Positions 1-7,575 of a stretch of DNA of 60,824 bases are shown piece after piece. The DNA lies in the NCBI GenBank assembly GCA_002898555.1, contig BEHR01000022.1, positions 1-60,824 on the forward strand, in the 5' to 3' direction. The number at the start of each line of letters is the position of its first letter. The first letter of the stretch is position 1. This DNA comes from a bacterium HR15. GTDB lineage: Bacteria > Armatimonadota > Fimbriimonadia > Fimbriimonadales > GBS-DC. Both the position numbers and the translations under genes were made by a program. The notes under the pieces are model-generated. The model did not search any database and was not told where the DNA came from. It saw only the letters and a program-made list of their open reading frames with translations.

Positions 1-10
1 CCCCGTTGCG

Positions 11-148
11 GGCAGACACAGGGGTCTGCCCCTACATCGTTTTGGATAGGCAGACACAGGGGTCTGCCCCTACATCGTTTTGGATAGGCAGACACAGGGG
101 TCTGCCCCTACATCGTTTTGGATAGGCAGACACAGGGTCTGCCCCTAC
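11..148. repeat. Tandem 38-bp palindromic repeat, about 3.6 copies (module A)
   Basis: Units begin at 11, 49, 87 and 125; the last is partial and lacks one G. Each carries an inverted repeat, GGCAGAC facing GTCTGCC, followed by CCTAC, so each can fold as a short hairpin. The spacer between palindromes (ATCGTTTTGGATA) is identical in the full copies. Related single copies occur near 34519-34544, 60616-60642 and 60706-60732. The stop codon of the gene at 145-855 lies inside the last unit. I read it as a REP-like intergenic element amplified in tandem. Confidence 0.85.
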
Positions 149-855
149 GATGTTGTTTCCTGTGCCAACTCCGTTGCAGGGCTTAGCATGACCACTGCGT
201 CAGGAGATGGCTCGAAATCGCTTGGGAAGGCGACCACACGCCGATTAATCGCGTCCAGCGTCGCTAATCCAACCGCTCGGTAGATGTCCTGTCGCACCAA
301 TGCGCTGCCCACCAGCAGGTCTTCGCCGTTATCGCGCACCGCGCTGACCAGCACCACCGCTACAGGATACCCTGCCAGCACGGTGCTGGTGGATACATCT
401 TCCAGTCCGAATCGCTCGTGCAAACCGTGCGCTAACTCGACGGCGCGCAGGGTGGCGATGGCGACCAGTCGGGGCAGCTGCGTGCTGGCACGCACCCCTG
501 ATGCCGTGCCCCGATAGACCTGCCCGCCCCGCTCCACAAAGACGGAGACGGTGGCGCGGGTGCCTTCTTGGGTGATTTGCACATCGAGCCAGCGCAGACG
601 CGAAGTGGGTTGCCAGCGAGAGCCGCTTTTCTGCGCGACACTTACCTTGCGGTGGTCGATGCTGATGCCGAAGTGCGCCATCAGTGCCGACTCGACATCA
701 CGCACCACCTGCTTCGGGTTCCGATCGCCTTCCACCAGCAGGTGGATCTCTTGAATGAGACCCTTTTCGTCCGCCACTACACGCGCCCCGCAGACACCTT
801 TCAGCTCACGCAGGGCAGCTTCGATATGCGCTGCGCTCCAGCGGCGTTCCACCAT
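145..855 (-). CDS. Conserved hypothetical protein, 236 aa
   Basis: No enzyme family is recognised. The first ~75 residues look like a small alpha/beta domain (GARVVADEKGLIQEIHLLV, then KQVVRDVESALMAHFGI) of a type I recall from hypothetical proteins of several phyla. The middle (~80-170) is also alpha/beta and the C-terminal ~60 residues are low-complexity. There is no signal peptide or membrane segment, so it is probably cytoplasmic. I chose ATG at 855 because GAGGAGG lies about 6 nt upstream; a GTG at 870 would put that Shine-Dalgarno inside the gene. A TATAAT box on the minus strand lies at 948-943. The TAG stop is formed by the adjacent palindromic repeat. It is divergent from gyrA. That the gene is real is well supported; its function is unknown. 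Confidence 0.75.
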   Translation of the reverse strand: MVERRWSAAHIEAALRELKGVCGARVVADEKGLIQEIHLLVEGDRNPKQVVRDVESALMAHFGISIDHRKVSVAQKSGSRWQPTSRLRWLDVQITQEGTRATVSVFVERGGQVYRGTASGVRASTQLPRLVAIATLRAVELAHGLHERFGLEDVSTSTVLAGYPVAVVLVSAVRDNGEDLLVGSALVRQDIYRAVGLATLDAINRRVVAFPSDFEPSPDAVVMLSPATELAQETTS

Positions 856-942
856 GGTTCTCCTCCTCACCTACCCTGAAAAGGAGTTCTCCTACACATC
901 CATGTGCCCACCCCCGGGGCGTGCTTCGGGGCAGCTGCTCCT

Positions 943-948
943 ATTATA
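943..948 (-). promoter_or_regulatory. -10 box for the 145-855 gene
   Basis: TATAAT on the minus strand, about 87 nt upstream of the ATG at 855, implying a 5' leader of roughly 80 nt that contains the Shine-Dalgarno. No convincing -35 was seen. The region up to gyrA (949-1101) shows nothing else I can name. Confidence 0.45.
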
Positions 949-1101
949 CACCTCCACTTTCTCGATTCCTGCTTTTTCCCCTGCCGCTTTCAAGATATTC
1001 GCCTATGAATCGCAGATTCCTGCTTAAATGCGTGCAATTGGCAGCGGATGCCTACGGACTCTGCCGCGCAGGGGGAAGTGGTTCCCCATTTCCTCATCAG
1101 G

Positions 1102-1107
1102 TATACT
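1102..1107 (+). promoter_or_regulatory. -10 box of gyrA, leaderless spacing
   Basis: TATACT ends 9 nt before the ATG at 1117. A start site 6-8 nt after the -10 would fall almost on the ATG, so the mRNA would be leaderless. There is no Shine-Dalgarno at a workable distance. Other genes in the window show the same spacing. Confidence 0.5.
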
Positions 1108-1116
1108 TTATCTTGT

Positions 1117-3594
1117 ATGAGTGCCCAGATTGGTCGCGAGGTATTGCAGATTCCCGTCGAGGAGGAGATGAAGCGCTCCTATCTCGATTATGCGATGAGC
1201 GTGATCATTGCCCGTGCGCTGCCTGATGTGCGGGATGGTCTCAAGCCTGTTCAGCGGCGCATTCTCTATGTGATGCGTGAGCTTGGGTTGACCCCCGATT
1301 CAGCCCATACCAAGTCTGCCAAAGTGTGTGGCGAGACCACGGCGAACTACCACCCGCATGGTCAGGAGGTGGTCTATCCGACGCTGGTGCGTATGGCGCA
1401 AGAGTTCAACATGCGCTATCCCTTGGTGGATGGGCAGGGCAACTTTGGAAGCGTGGATGGGGATCCTCCGGCGGCGATGCGCTACACCGAGGTACGTCTC
1501 ACGCCCATCGCGATGGAGATGCTGGCGGACATCGACAAAGAGACCGTTGACTGGATGCCAAACTACTTGCAAAGCACGGAGGAGCCGGTGGTGCTGCCAG
1601 CGCGGTTCCCGAACCTGCTGTGCAATGGCGGCAGCGGCATCGCGGTTGGCATGGCGACCAATATCCCACCACACAACCTTAGCGAAGTGGTTGACGCGCT
1701 CATCTATCGGTTGGAGCACCCGAACTGTTCGCTGGACCCCATTTTGAAACTGCTGCCTGGACCCGATTTCCCGATGGGTGGGCTGATATTGGGCATGCGC
1801 GGCATTCGACAGGCGTACGAAACGGGTCGTGGCAGCATTATCATGCAAGCCAAAACGCAGATTGAGCCGCTGGATGGCGGCAAAAGTGCGATCGTGGTTA
1901 CGGAGCTGCCCTATCAGGTGAGCAAGGCGCGCCTAATCGAACAAATTGCCGCCCTGGTCAAGGCGGGCAAGCTGGAAGGCATTACCGATATCGCCGACTA
2001 CTCCGACCGCACGGGCATGCGCGTCGTGATTGAGCTGCGCCGTGATGTGAACCCGAACCGTATGCTCAATCGCTTGCTGAAACACACCCAATTGCGCACC
2101 ACCTTCGGCGCGATCCTGCTCGCGCTGGTAGAGAATGTGCCGCGTGTGATGAGCCTGCTCGACCTGATGGATCACTATCTGGCACATCGGCGCACGGTGA
2201 TTTTGCGGCGCACGCGCTACGAGCTTTATCGCGCCAAGTCGCGTGCCCATGTGCTGGAAGGGCTGCAAATCGCCGTGAGTGTATTGGACGAGATTATCCG
2301 CCTGATTCGCCGTTCGGAAACAGCGGAGGTCGCTCGCCGCGAAATGATCCGCCGATTCGGGCTGACGGCTATCCAGGCAGATGCCATCCTGGCGATGCAG
2401 CTGCGTCAACTGGCACGCTTGGAGCAGGAAAAAATCGCGGACGAATATCGCGGGCTGCTGCGCGAAATCACCCGACTGGAACATATCCTGACGGACCCGC
2501 ACCGCGTGGAGCAGATAATGAAAGAGGAGCTGCTTGCGCTCAAGGAGAAGTTCGGTGATGCGCGACGCACACGCATTGTCGCCCGCGAGGCAGAAGAGAT
2601 TTCAGAAGAGGATCTCATCCCCGAAGAGGAGACGCTGGTGCTGATTACGCGCGATGGCTACATCAAGCGCGTATCGCTGGATGCCTATCGCTCGCAAAAG
2701 CGCGGTGGCAAGGGTGTGATTGCCACCACCGCCCGCGAAGAGGACGAGGTGGAACACTTGTTCCAAGTCAGCACGCACCACTATATTCTCTTTTTCACCG
2801 ATCGCGGGCGCGTCTACCGTCTTAAGGCGTATGAGATTCCCGAGACCTCGCGTCAAGCGAAGGGCACGCCCGTTATCAACTACATCAGCATCCAGCCTGA
2901 CGAGAAGGTGACGGCGACCGTTTCGATTCGTGATTTTGATGCGCAGGGCTACCTGACGATGATTACGCGCGGAGGCGAAATCAAGCGCACCGCATTGAGC
3001 GAGTTCGCGAACCTGCGTAGCAACGGCCTGAACGCCTTTGACCTGGAGGAGGGCGACGCGCTCGGCTGGGTGCTGCACACCACGGGCAACGACGACATTC
3101 TCTTAGTGACACAGGCAGGCTTTGCGATTCGCTTTTCTGAAAAGGATGTACCCGTGCGCTCGCGCACCGCAGGCGGCGTGATTGCCATCCGATTGACTAA
3201 GGGCGATACGCTCGTCGCGGCATGCCGGGTAGTGCCAAACGCGCTGCTGCTGGTCGTCTCGGAGAACGGCTACGGCAAATGCACCCCACTGAAGGAGTAT
3301 CGCGTGCAATCGCGCGGGGGCAAGGGCATCTTGACAATGAATGTCACGCGCAAGACGGGACATGTGGTCGCTGCCGAAGTGGTGGACAAAGACGACAAGC
3401 TCATCCTCGTCACCGCCAACAGTAAGGGTATCCGACTGCGCGTGAGTGACCTCCGCATCACTGGGCGTATTGCCCAAGGGGTGAAACTAATCGACCTGGC
3501 AGAGGGCGATCGCGTGGCTGCCGTGACGCGCATCGTCTTAGGCAAGCGATTGCAAGAGGCCGGAATGAAAACGGCACAAATCAGTGAAGGTTAG
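1117..3594 (+). CDS. gyrA: DNA gyrase subunit A (type IIA topoisomerase)
   Basis: The ATP-dependent A subunit that breaks and rejoins DNA. The 825-aa product starts MSAQIGREV and has the conserved [20 protein letters not shown] block (~25-45), a winged-helix region with HPHG, the catalytic tyrosine in AAMRYTE (~125) and [14 protein letters not shown] (~175). The C-terminal half carries a beta-pinwheel; a QKRGGKG box (~530) matches the GyrA-box, favouring GyrA over ParC. The quinolone-determining segment reads [10 protein letters not shown], so the usual Ser83 and Asp87 positions (E. coli numbering) are Glu and Pro. ATG 1117 was preferred to an upstream ATG at 1048 because family proteins start here and a -10 box lies 9 nt upstream. 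gyrB is not adjacent. Confidence 0.95.
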   Translation: MSAQIGREVLQIPVEEEMKRSYLDYAMSVIIARALPDVRDGLKPVQRRILYVMRELGLTPDSAHTKSAKVCGETTANYHPHGQEVVYPTLVRMAQEFNMRYPLVDGQGNFGSVDGDPPAAMRYTEVRLTPIAMEMLADIDKETVDWMPNYLQSTEEPVVLPARFPNLLCNGGSGIAVGMATNIPPHNLSEVVDALIYRLEHPNCSLDPILKLLPGPDFPMGGLILGMRGIRQAYETGRGSIIMQAKTQIEPLDGGKSAIVVTELPYQVSKARLIEQIAALVKAGKLEGITDIADYSDRTGMRVVIELRRDVNPNRMLNRLLKHTQLRTTFGAILLALVENVPRVMSLLDLMDHYLAHRRTVILRRTRYELYRAKSRAHVLEGLQIAVSVLDEIIRLIRRSETAEVARREMIRRFGLTAIQADAILAMQLRQLARLEQEKIADEYRGLLREITRLEHILTDPHRVEQIMKEELLALKEKFGDARRTRIVAREAEEISEEDLIPEEETLVLITRDGYIKRVSLDAYRSQKRGGKGVIATTAREEDEVEHLFQVSTHHYILFFTDRGRVYRLKAYEIPETSRQAKGTPVINYISIQPDEKVTATVSIRDFDAQGYLTMITRGGEIKRTALSEFANLRSNGLNAFDLEEGDALGWVLHTTGNDDILLVTQAGFAIRFSEKDVPVRSRTAGGVIAIRLTKGDTLVAACRVVPNALLLVVSENGYGKCTPLKEYRVQSRGGKGILTMNVTRKTGHVVAAEVVDKDDKLILVTANSKGIRLRVSDLRITGRIAQGVKLIDLAEGDRVAAVTRIVLGKRLQEAGMKTAQISEG

Positions 3595-3607
3595 GAGGCG
3601 ATTCACT

Positions 3608-5386
3608 ATGGAGCAACAATCCTTGCGTTTTCTAAATCAGTGGGGCATGACTCTTCTAACCGTCTGGTTATGCCTGATTTCAATACTAATAACAGGTTAT
3701 AAGGATATAATAGGGGCTAATCACCCTCTGCAATTGGTGTTGGTACAGAAGATTCTACATCCTGAACTTTACCCCAATGATCAGTTTGTCCAAGAAACCG
3801 CTTATGCTTATGCCTCCTTCCTATGGTATTTGGTGGCATTGCTCTCGCGGTGGGTTGACCTTTCGGTGGTGCTTGGCGTTCTGTTCGTTGTTTCACGGCT
3901 ACTGTTTCTTATAGCGGCGTTCCAGATAGGGCGAGCGTTTTTTGCGAGTTCGCATGCGGCGCCATTAGCAGCAATGGCATTTATCGCATCCAGTCCTTCC
4001 CCGTTGGTCGGAGCAGGTAATCCTATCCGCGACTTTACAGAGCAAACAAGTTTTGCGGTCGCTTTTGTGTTGTTGGGATTGGCCGCTCTTATGCAGAGAC
4101 GCCCCGTGCTGACCGCGTCGTTTCTCGGATTGGCAATGGACATGAATATGATGTATGCTCTTTTTGGAATGGTGTACCTTGCGGTTTCTTGGGTGGTCAC
4201 TCCTGAATGTCGGAAAGAGGCACGAAGGTGGCTGATATCGCTGCCTGTGGTTGTTCTGGTAGGCGCCCCCGGCATCTGGCTGACCCTACAAAGTAGTGCG
4301 CACTCCAGTTTCGATGTGCAAGCGGTTTGGCAAGTTGCCGAATTACAGTTCCCATACCACTTCTTCCCTACACTTTGGCACCCTCTGCTGCAAGTGGCAC
4401 TACTTGGGCTAATGGGGCTGAGCGGGTATTTGGCGCGCGTGCTGCCGTTTAGCACGACCGCAGCAAGGACTTATCTCCCGCTGTGGGCAGTCATCGGCTT
4501 TTTCTGGTACTTGCTGGCATGGCTGACCCCTTATGTATTTCATTCACTCTCTCTATTGCGCCTTCATCCTATTCGCGGACATGACCTCTGGATGTTTACC
4601 GCAGGTGTCTTCTTTGCGGGTGCCGCTGCGACATGGATCGATCAACGCCCTGCCACTTCGTGGTGGCTTTTTGCTGTTCAGGTCGGCATGCTAACAGTGG
4701 CTATTGTATGGCGACGCTTCGATATCCTGAAAATCGACTCAATAACTCTGTTAATCCTTGCTTTTCTTCTCAGTGGGATACTGGGAGCTGGTCTTCGCGC
4801 GTTATGGTCAAAAAGCTACTCCCAACAGTTCACACACGCCACAAATGCGTGGCTGGCACTACTGGTGGGCATTGCTTTCCTGTCAGGGCGTGCGATCATT
4901 GCCCATGCACAGCGCGTTACTACAGCAGGTAACTGGTTAGGAATCCAGGCACCGCCATGCTTACCCTTTGCAGAGTGGGCACGCAAGAACACCCAATTAG
5001 ATGATGTGTTCCTTATCCCATTCGGTCCTCAGGAGGGATGGCAAGACTTTCGCCACCTTTCCCAGCGCAATGTGTTTGTGCACTGGAAAGATGGAACGGC
5101 TTGGCCGTATGCGCCCTGGTATGCCACACACTGGCTACAACGCATGCGCCTGCTGGGCTTGATGGAGGTCGCCCATCTCGATGAGCACCACTATCGCACA
5201 GGACGATGGACCCATGTCCGAGAAACCTATGCAGATCATGTCTACATAAAGACTATTGATGAAACACGCATACTTCAATTGGTGACACAGTTCCGAATCG
5301 ATTACTGGATCGCTTACAAGCAAACCCGTACTAACCTGCCCGTAGTGTACCAGCATGGCGAATGGAAGATTATCAAGGTAAAATAG
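3608..5386 (+). CDS. Polytopic membrane protein, 592 aa, function unknown
   Basis: About ten hydrophobic segments span residues ~12-420 (first segment MTLLTVWLCLISILITG), followed by a soluble ~150-residue C-terminal domain with many W, H and Y residues (for example WARKNTQLDDVFLIPFG). The layout resembles large polytopic envelope proteins such as GT-C glycosyltransferase-like proteins, and the tail resembles a domain I associate with DUF6798, but I cannot confirm either. The start at 3608 has GGAGG about 10 nt upstream; the gyrA stop lies within that leader, so the two genes are probably co-transcribed. The DNA is visibly richer in A and T than gyrA (for example 3671-3725), hinting at a different origin. 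Which face of the membrane the tail occupies is not visible. Confidence 0.7.
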   Translation: MEQQSLRFLNQWGMTLLTVWLCLISILITGYKDIIGANHPLQLVLVQKILHPELYPNDQFVQETAYAYASFLWYLVALLSRWVDLSVVLGVLFVVSRLLFLIAAFQIGRAFFASSHAAPLAAMAFIASSPSPLVGAGNPIRDFTEQTSFAVAFVLLGLAALMQRRPVLTASFLGLAMDMNMMYALFGMVYLAVSWVVTPECRKEARRWLISLPVVVLVGAPGIWLTLQSSAHSSFDVQAVWQVAELQFPYHFFPTLWHPLLQVALLGLMGLSGYLARVLPFSTTAARTYLPLWAVIGFFWYLLAWLTPYVFHSLSLLRLHPIRGHDLWMFTAGVFFAGAAATWIDQRPATSWWLFAVQVGMLTVAIVWRRFDILKIDSITLLILAFLLSGILGAGLRALWSKSYSQQFTHATNAWLALLVGIAFLSGRAIIAHAQRVTTAGNWLGIQAPPCLPFAEWARKNTQLDDVFLIPFGPQEGWQDFRHLSQRNVFVHWKDGTAWPYAPWYATHWLQRMRLLGLMEVAHLDEHHYRTGRWTHVRETYADHVYIKTIDETRILQLVTQFRIDYWIAYKQTRTNLPVVYQHGEWKIIKVK

Positions 5387-5465
5387 TATCACCTCCCAAA
5401 AAGACGGGAAGGGGTTGACCTATTTGTATGTCGCATGTCCTTCAACAGGCGGAGGTTATCCAGAA

Positions 5466-5963
5466 ATGCCTGTCAGATTTCGCAGACAGCATACGACAAT
5501 CACGGTCAGCCCCAACAACCCTCTCCCTGTCTCCGTTGCGAACAGCGAGAACCAGCCCGTGCCGACGGAAGAGAGCCGTATCGACCTTCTGCTCACGGGC
5601 GAAGTCACTTGCGACGGAACCGCCAAAGACCTGTTAGGCGTCACAGCCACAGAAGCAGCGACCATCCAGAACGCCAGACCCTACCGAAGATTCATCCTCA
5701 TGTTCTGGAACCCAGGCGGCGTCACGCCCCAATTCACCCTGTTAGGTCGCCCCACCGATATCGATGGCAACCCGCTCTTTACCAGCTGGTTCAACTACGG
5801 CACTTTCACTGCCTCAGGCAGCACCGCAGGCTGGTATCGCATCGTGCTTCAGACCTCAGACGGCACGCCCCTCGGAGCCGATATGTACCGCATCGAGGTG
5901 ACGGATTCAGCAACCCCGCCAGGCTCCGCCACGCTCATCTTCAACCTCAAGGGGGAACGGTAA
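5466..5963 (+). CDS. Hypothetical protein, beta-rich, 165 aa
   Basis: Not recognised. The sequence is rich in Thr, Ser, Pro and Gly with alternating hydrophobic strands (RFILMFWNPGG, GWYRIVLQTSDGT, ATLIFNLKG), suggesting a small beta-sandwich. There is no signal peptide. I chose ATG 5466 because GGAGG lies about 10 nt upstream; a GTG-type start at 5415 is possible but adds an unconvincing tail. The stop abuts the next start at 5964, so the two genes look like an operon. It lies between the membrane protein and the CRISPR-truncated gene. Confidence 0.55.
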   Translation: MPVRFRRQHTTITVSPNNPLPVSVANSENQPVPTEESRIDLLLTGEVTCDGTAKDLLGVTATEAATIQNARPYRRFILMFWNPGGVTPQFTLLGRPTDIDGNPLFTSWFNYGTFTASGSTAGWYRIVLQTSDGTPLGADMYRIEVTDSATPPGSATLIFNLKGER

Positions 5964-6938
5964 ATGCCAAGGATCTTGCTGCTGACACCGAACCGACGCG
6001 ACCTGTTCCACGCGCCCAAGCGCGCCTTAGAAACGCTCGGCATCGAGGTCGTCACAGGTCAAATAGACAGCAGCTTCTCCACCACGATCTGGACCGATGG
6101 ACTGGTTGTCCCCAGCGCCAATGTACGCGCATTCCTGCGAAATTTCAATGCCGTCTTCGTGCTGGAACGGCAAGCCATCTCCAGTTCAGACAACAGTACC
6201 CGACACGCCTTAGAAACTTGGATTAATTGGAACGCGGATGAAGATACGCCTGTGGTGTTGTTCGGTCCGAACCTCAGCACGGCACGCACCGCGCTCACGC
6301 TGCCCAGCGATTTCCCGATTGTCCGCCCGGACCCTAACGATTTGGCGAACACCGTCTCGCAAGTGGATAGCAACACTTTCGCCTCCACAGGCAGCGTTCC
6401 GAACGGCGGCACCAGCTACCCCCGCTTGGGCGCACGGGTACGGCTCACACGAGAGAACCTCCGCGTCTATACCCCGACCTACTGCGCCTTCAACAGCACC
6501 AATGCCTACTTCTGGCGTTTAGATGAGATAAAGCACCTTCTCTTAGGCACAAATGGCGAGATTCTTGCCGTGCCCGATTTCCCTGACCAGAGCTTCCCGC
6601 CCGATACCCTCATCGCCTACCGCTACTACAAGCATTTCATCTTGCCTGGCATTGAGGTGCAGACGGAGCGCATGCATCCGCTTAGGCACTCACAACTTGG
6701 CACTTTGTCTATCTTCTGGCTGCTCTATGCGCTGAAGTTGGTCGGCATCCAGCCCGCTCGCCAAGCGATACTCTGCTTTGAGATAGACCATCCGATAATT
6801 ACCCGTCCCGACCGAACCGATTTGACCGCAGCGCAGCAGCAGCTCGTTATCTTGCGTGAGACCTACCGCTGGCTCATCGGGTTTCAATCCCCTGCGCAGG
6901 GGCTGTCCCTTTGGACCATTCTGCCACGACCGCCTTGA
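5964..6938 (+). pseudogene. Hypothetical gene truncated at its 3' end by a CRISPR array
   Basis: About 305 codons look native; codon 306 onward is CRISPR repeat and spacer, and the frame then stops inside the first spacer at 6938. The N-terminus (MPRILLLTPNRRDL) suggests a flavodoxin-like alpha/beta start. A later stretch (AILCFEIDHPI, ~265-280) recalls the first strand of polysaccharide deacetylase-like barrels, after which a catalytic domain would normally continue. That domain is missing, so I call it a truncated gene rather than a complete protein. The ATG follows the upstream TAA without a gap. I do not claim a specific function. The array either formed next to the gene with deletion of its 3' end, or arrived by rearrangement. 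Confidence 0.6.
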
Positions 6939-7214
6939 GTACGCCGCCGCCGTTATGTTTCAATCCCCTGCGCAGGGGCTGTCCCTTTGGACCATTCTGC
7001 CACGACCGCCTTGAGTACGCCGCCGCCGTTATGTTTCAATCCCCTGCGCAGGGGCTGTCCCTTTGGACAAACTGAGACCAGATACTGATAACACTGCCGA
7101 CCACTCCGTTTCAATCCCCTGCGCAGGGGCTGTCCCTTTGGACAGAAGATAGCGGGGTGGCTGAAGGGCCGGAGAAAAGTTTCAATCCCCTGCGCAGGGG
7201 CTGTCCCTTTGGAC
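6881..7214 (-). CRISPR. CRISPR array, five 36-bp repeats, four spacers
   Basis: Five identical repeats lie at 6881-6916, 6957-6992, 7033-7068, 7108-7143 and 7179-7214. On the plus strand each begins GTTTCAATCCCCTGCGCAGG, so in transcript orientation (minus) each ends GGGGATTGAAAC, the common 3' handle. The core CCCCTGCGCAGGGG is a perfect palindrome. Spacers are 40, 40, 39 and 35 bp; the two at 6917-6956 and 6993-7032 are identical, meaning one 76-bp repeat-spacer unit was duplicated at the leader-distal end. The handle fits type I or type III systems. No cas gene is in the window, so it is either an orphan array or is served in trans. Confidence 0.97.
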
Positions 7215-7225
7215 CCTGCGCCCCT

Positions 7226-7255
7226 ATTATACCCCATTGCGAACTCAAAATGCAA
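7226..7255 (-). promoter_or_regulatory. Promoter of the CRISPR array
   Basis: On the minus strand TTGCAT (7255-7250) is separated by 18 nt from TATAAT (7231-7226), which ends 11 nt before the first repeat. Transcription would begin only about 4-6 nt before that repeat, so the transcribed leader is nearly absent. The stretch 7215-7358 between the two CRISPR loci holds this promoter and otherwise nothing I recognise; it may serve as leader for both divergent arrays. Confidence 0.7.
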
Positions 7256-7358
7256 GTCCCGATTCAGAACCTCCCCTCGATCGGGCTTAATTTGACTCGT
7301 GGGCCAGGGGGGTTGCGAATCGAGATTTGAGTATGTTATTAGGAGAGATCAACCCACC

Positions 7359-7454
7359 GTTTTTCGCCTCCCTGTGAGGGATTGAAATGGCTTCAGCGTT
7401 TCCGCGAGCTCTTTCCTGGCAGCAGCTTTTCGCCTACCTGTGAAGAAGTGAAAC
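7359..7454 (+). CRISPR. Relic CRISPR, two degenerate 30-bp repeats, one spacer
   Basis: GTTTTTCGCCTCCCTGTGAG plus GGATTGAAAT (7359-7388) and GCTTTTCGCCTACCTGTGAA plus GAAGTGAAAC (7425-7454) match at about three quarters of positions and flank a 36-bp spacer (7389-7424). The 30-nt length and form (GTTTTT at the start, TTGAAAC-like end) resemble widespread 30-bp type I-B-like repeats. The orientation is plus, divergent from the 36-bp array 144 bp away. Repeat decay and the single spacer indicate a dying or minimal array. From 7455 to 7575 only a fragment resembling the CCCTCACCCCCAGCCCCT element (7477-7497, reversed) is seen. Confidence 0.7.
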
Positions 7455-7575
7455 TCAGGAAACCTGTTCGGAAAGGGGCTGGGGGTGAGGGCAAATCAGG
7501 AGGACGGGGCTGCCCACCGAGCCGAAAATGGCTTAGACCATCGGGAACGAGGAATGCGCCACTACTTCCTGCTCC

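Noticed and set aside
11-148. Possible CRISPR-like array at the left edge
   Set aside because: The sequence between palindromes is identical in every unit, so there are no spacers.
6953-7255. Minus-strand open frame across the CRISPR array (about 100 codons)
   Set aside because: It only translates repeats and spacers; the periodic peptide comes from the 36-bp repeat, and the leader promoter explains transcription of this strand.
7455-7575. Small plus-strand open frame at 7382-7657
   Set aside because: It crosses the relic CRISPR and a palindromic repeat fragment and overlaps the end of the glycosidase-like gene; there is no ribosome site or recognisable sequence.
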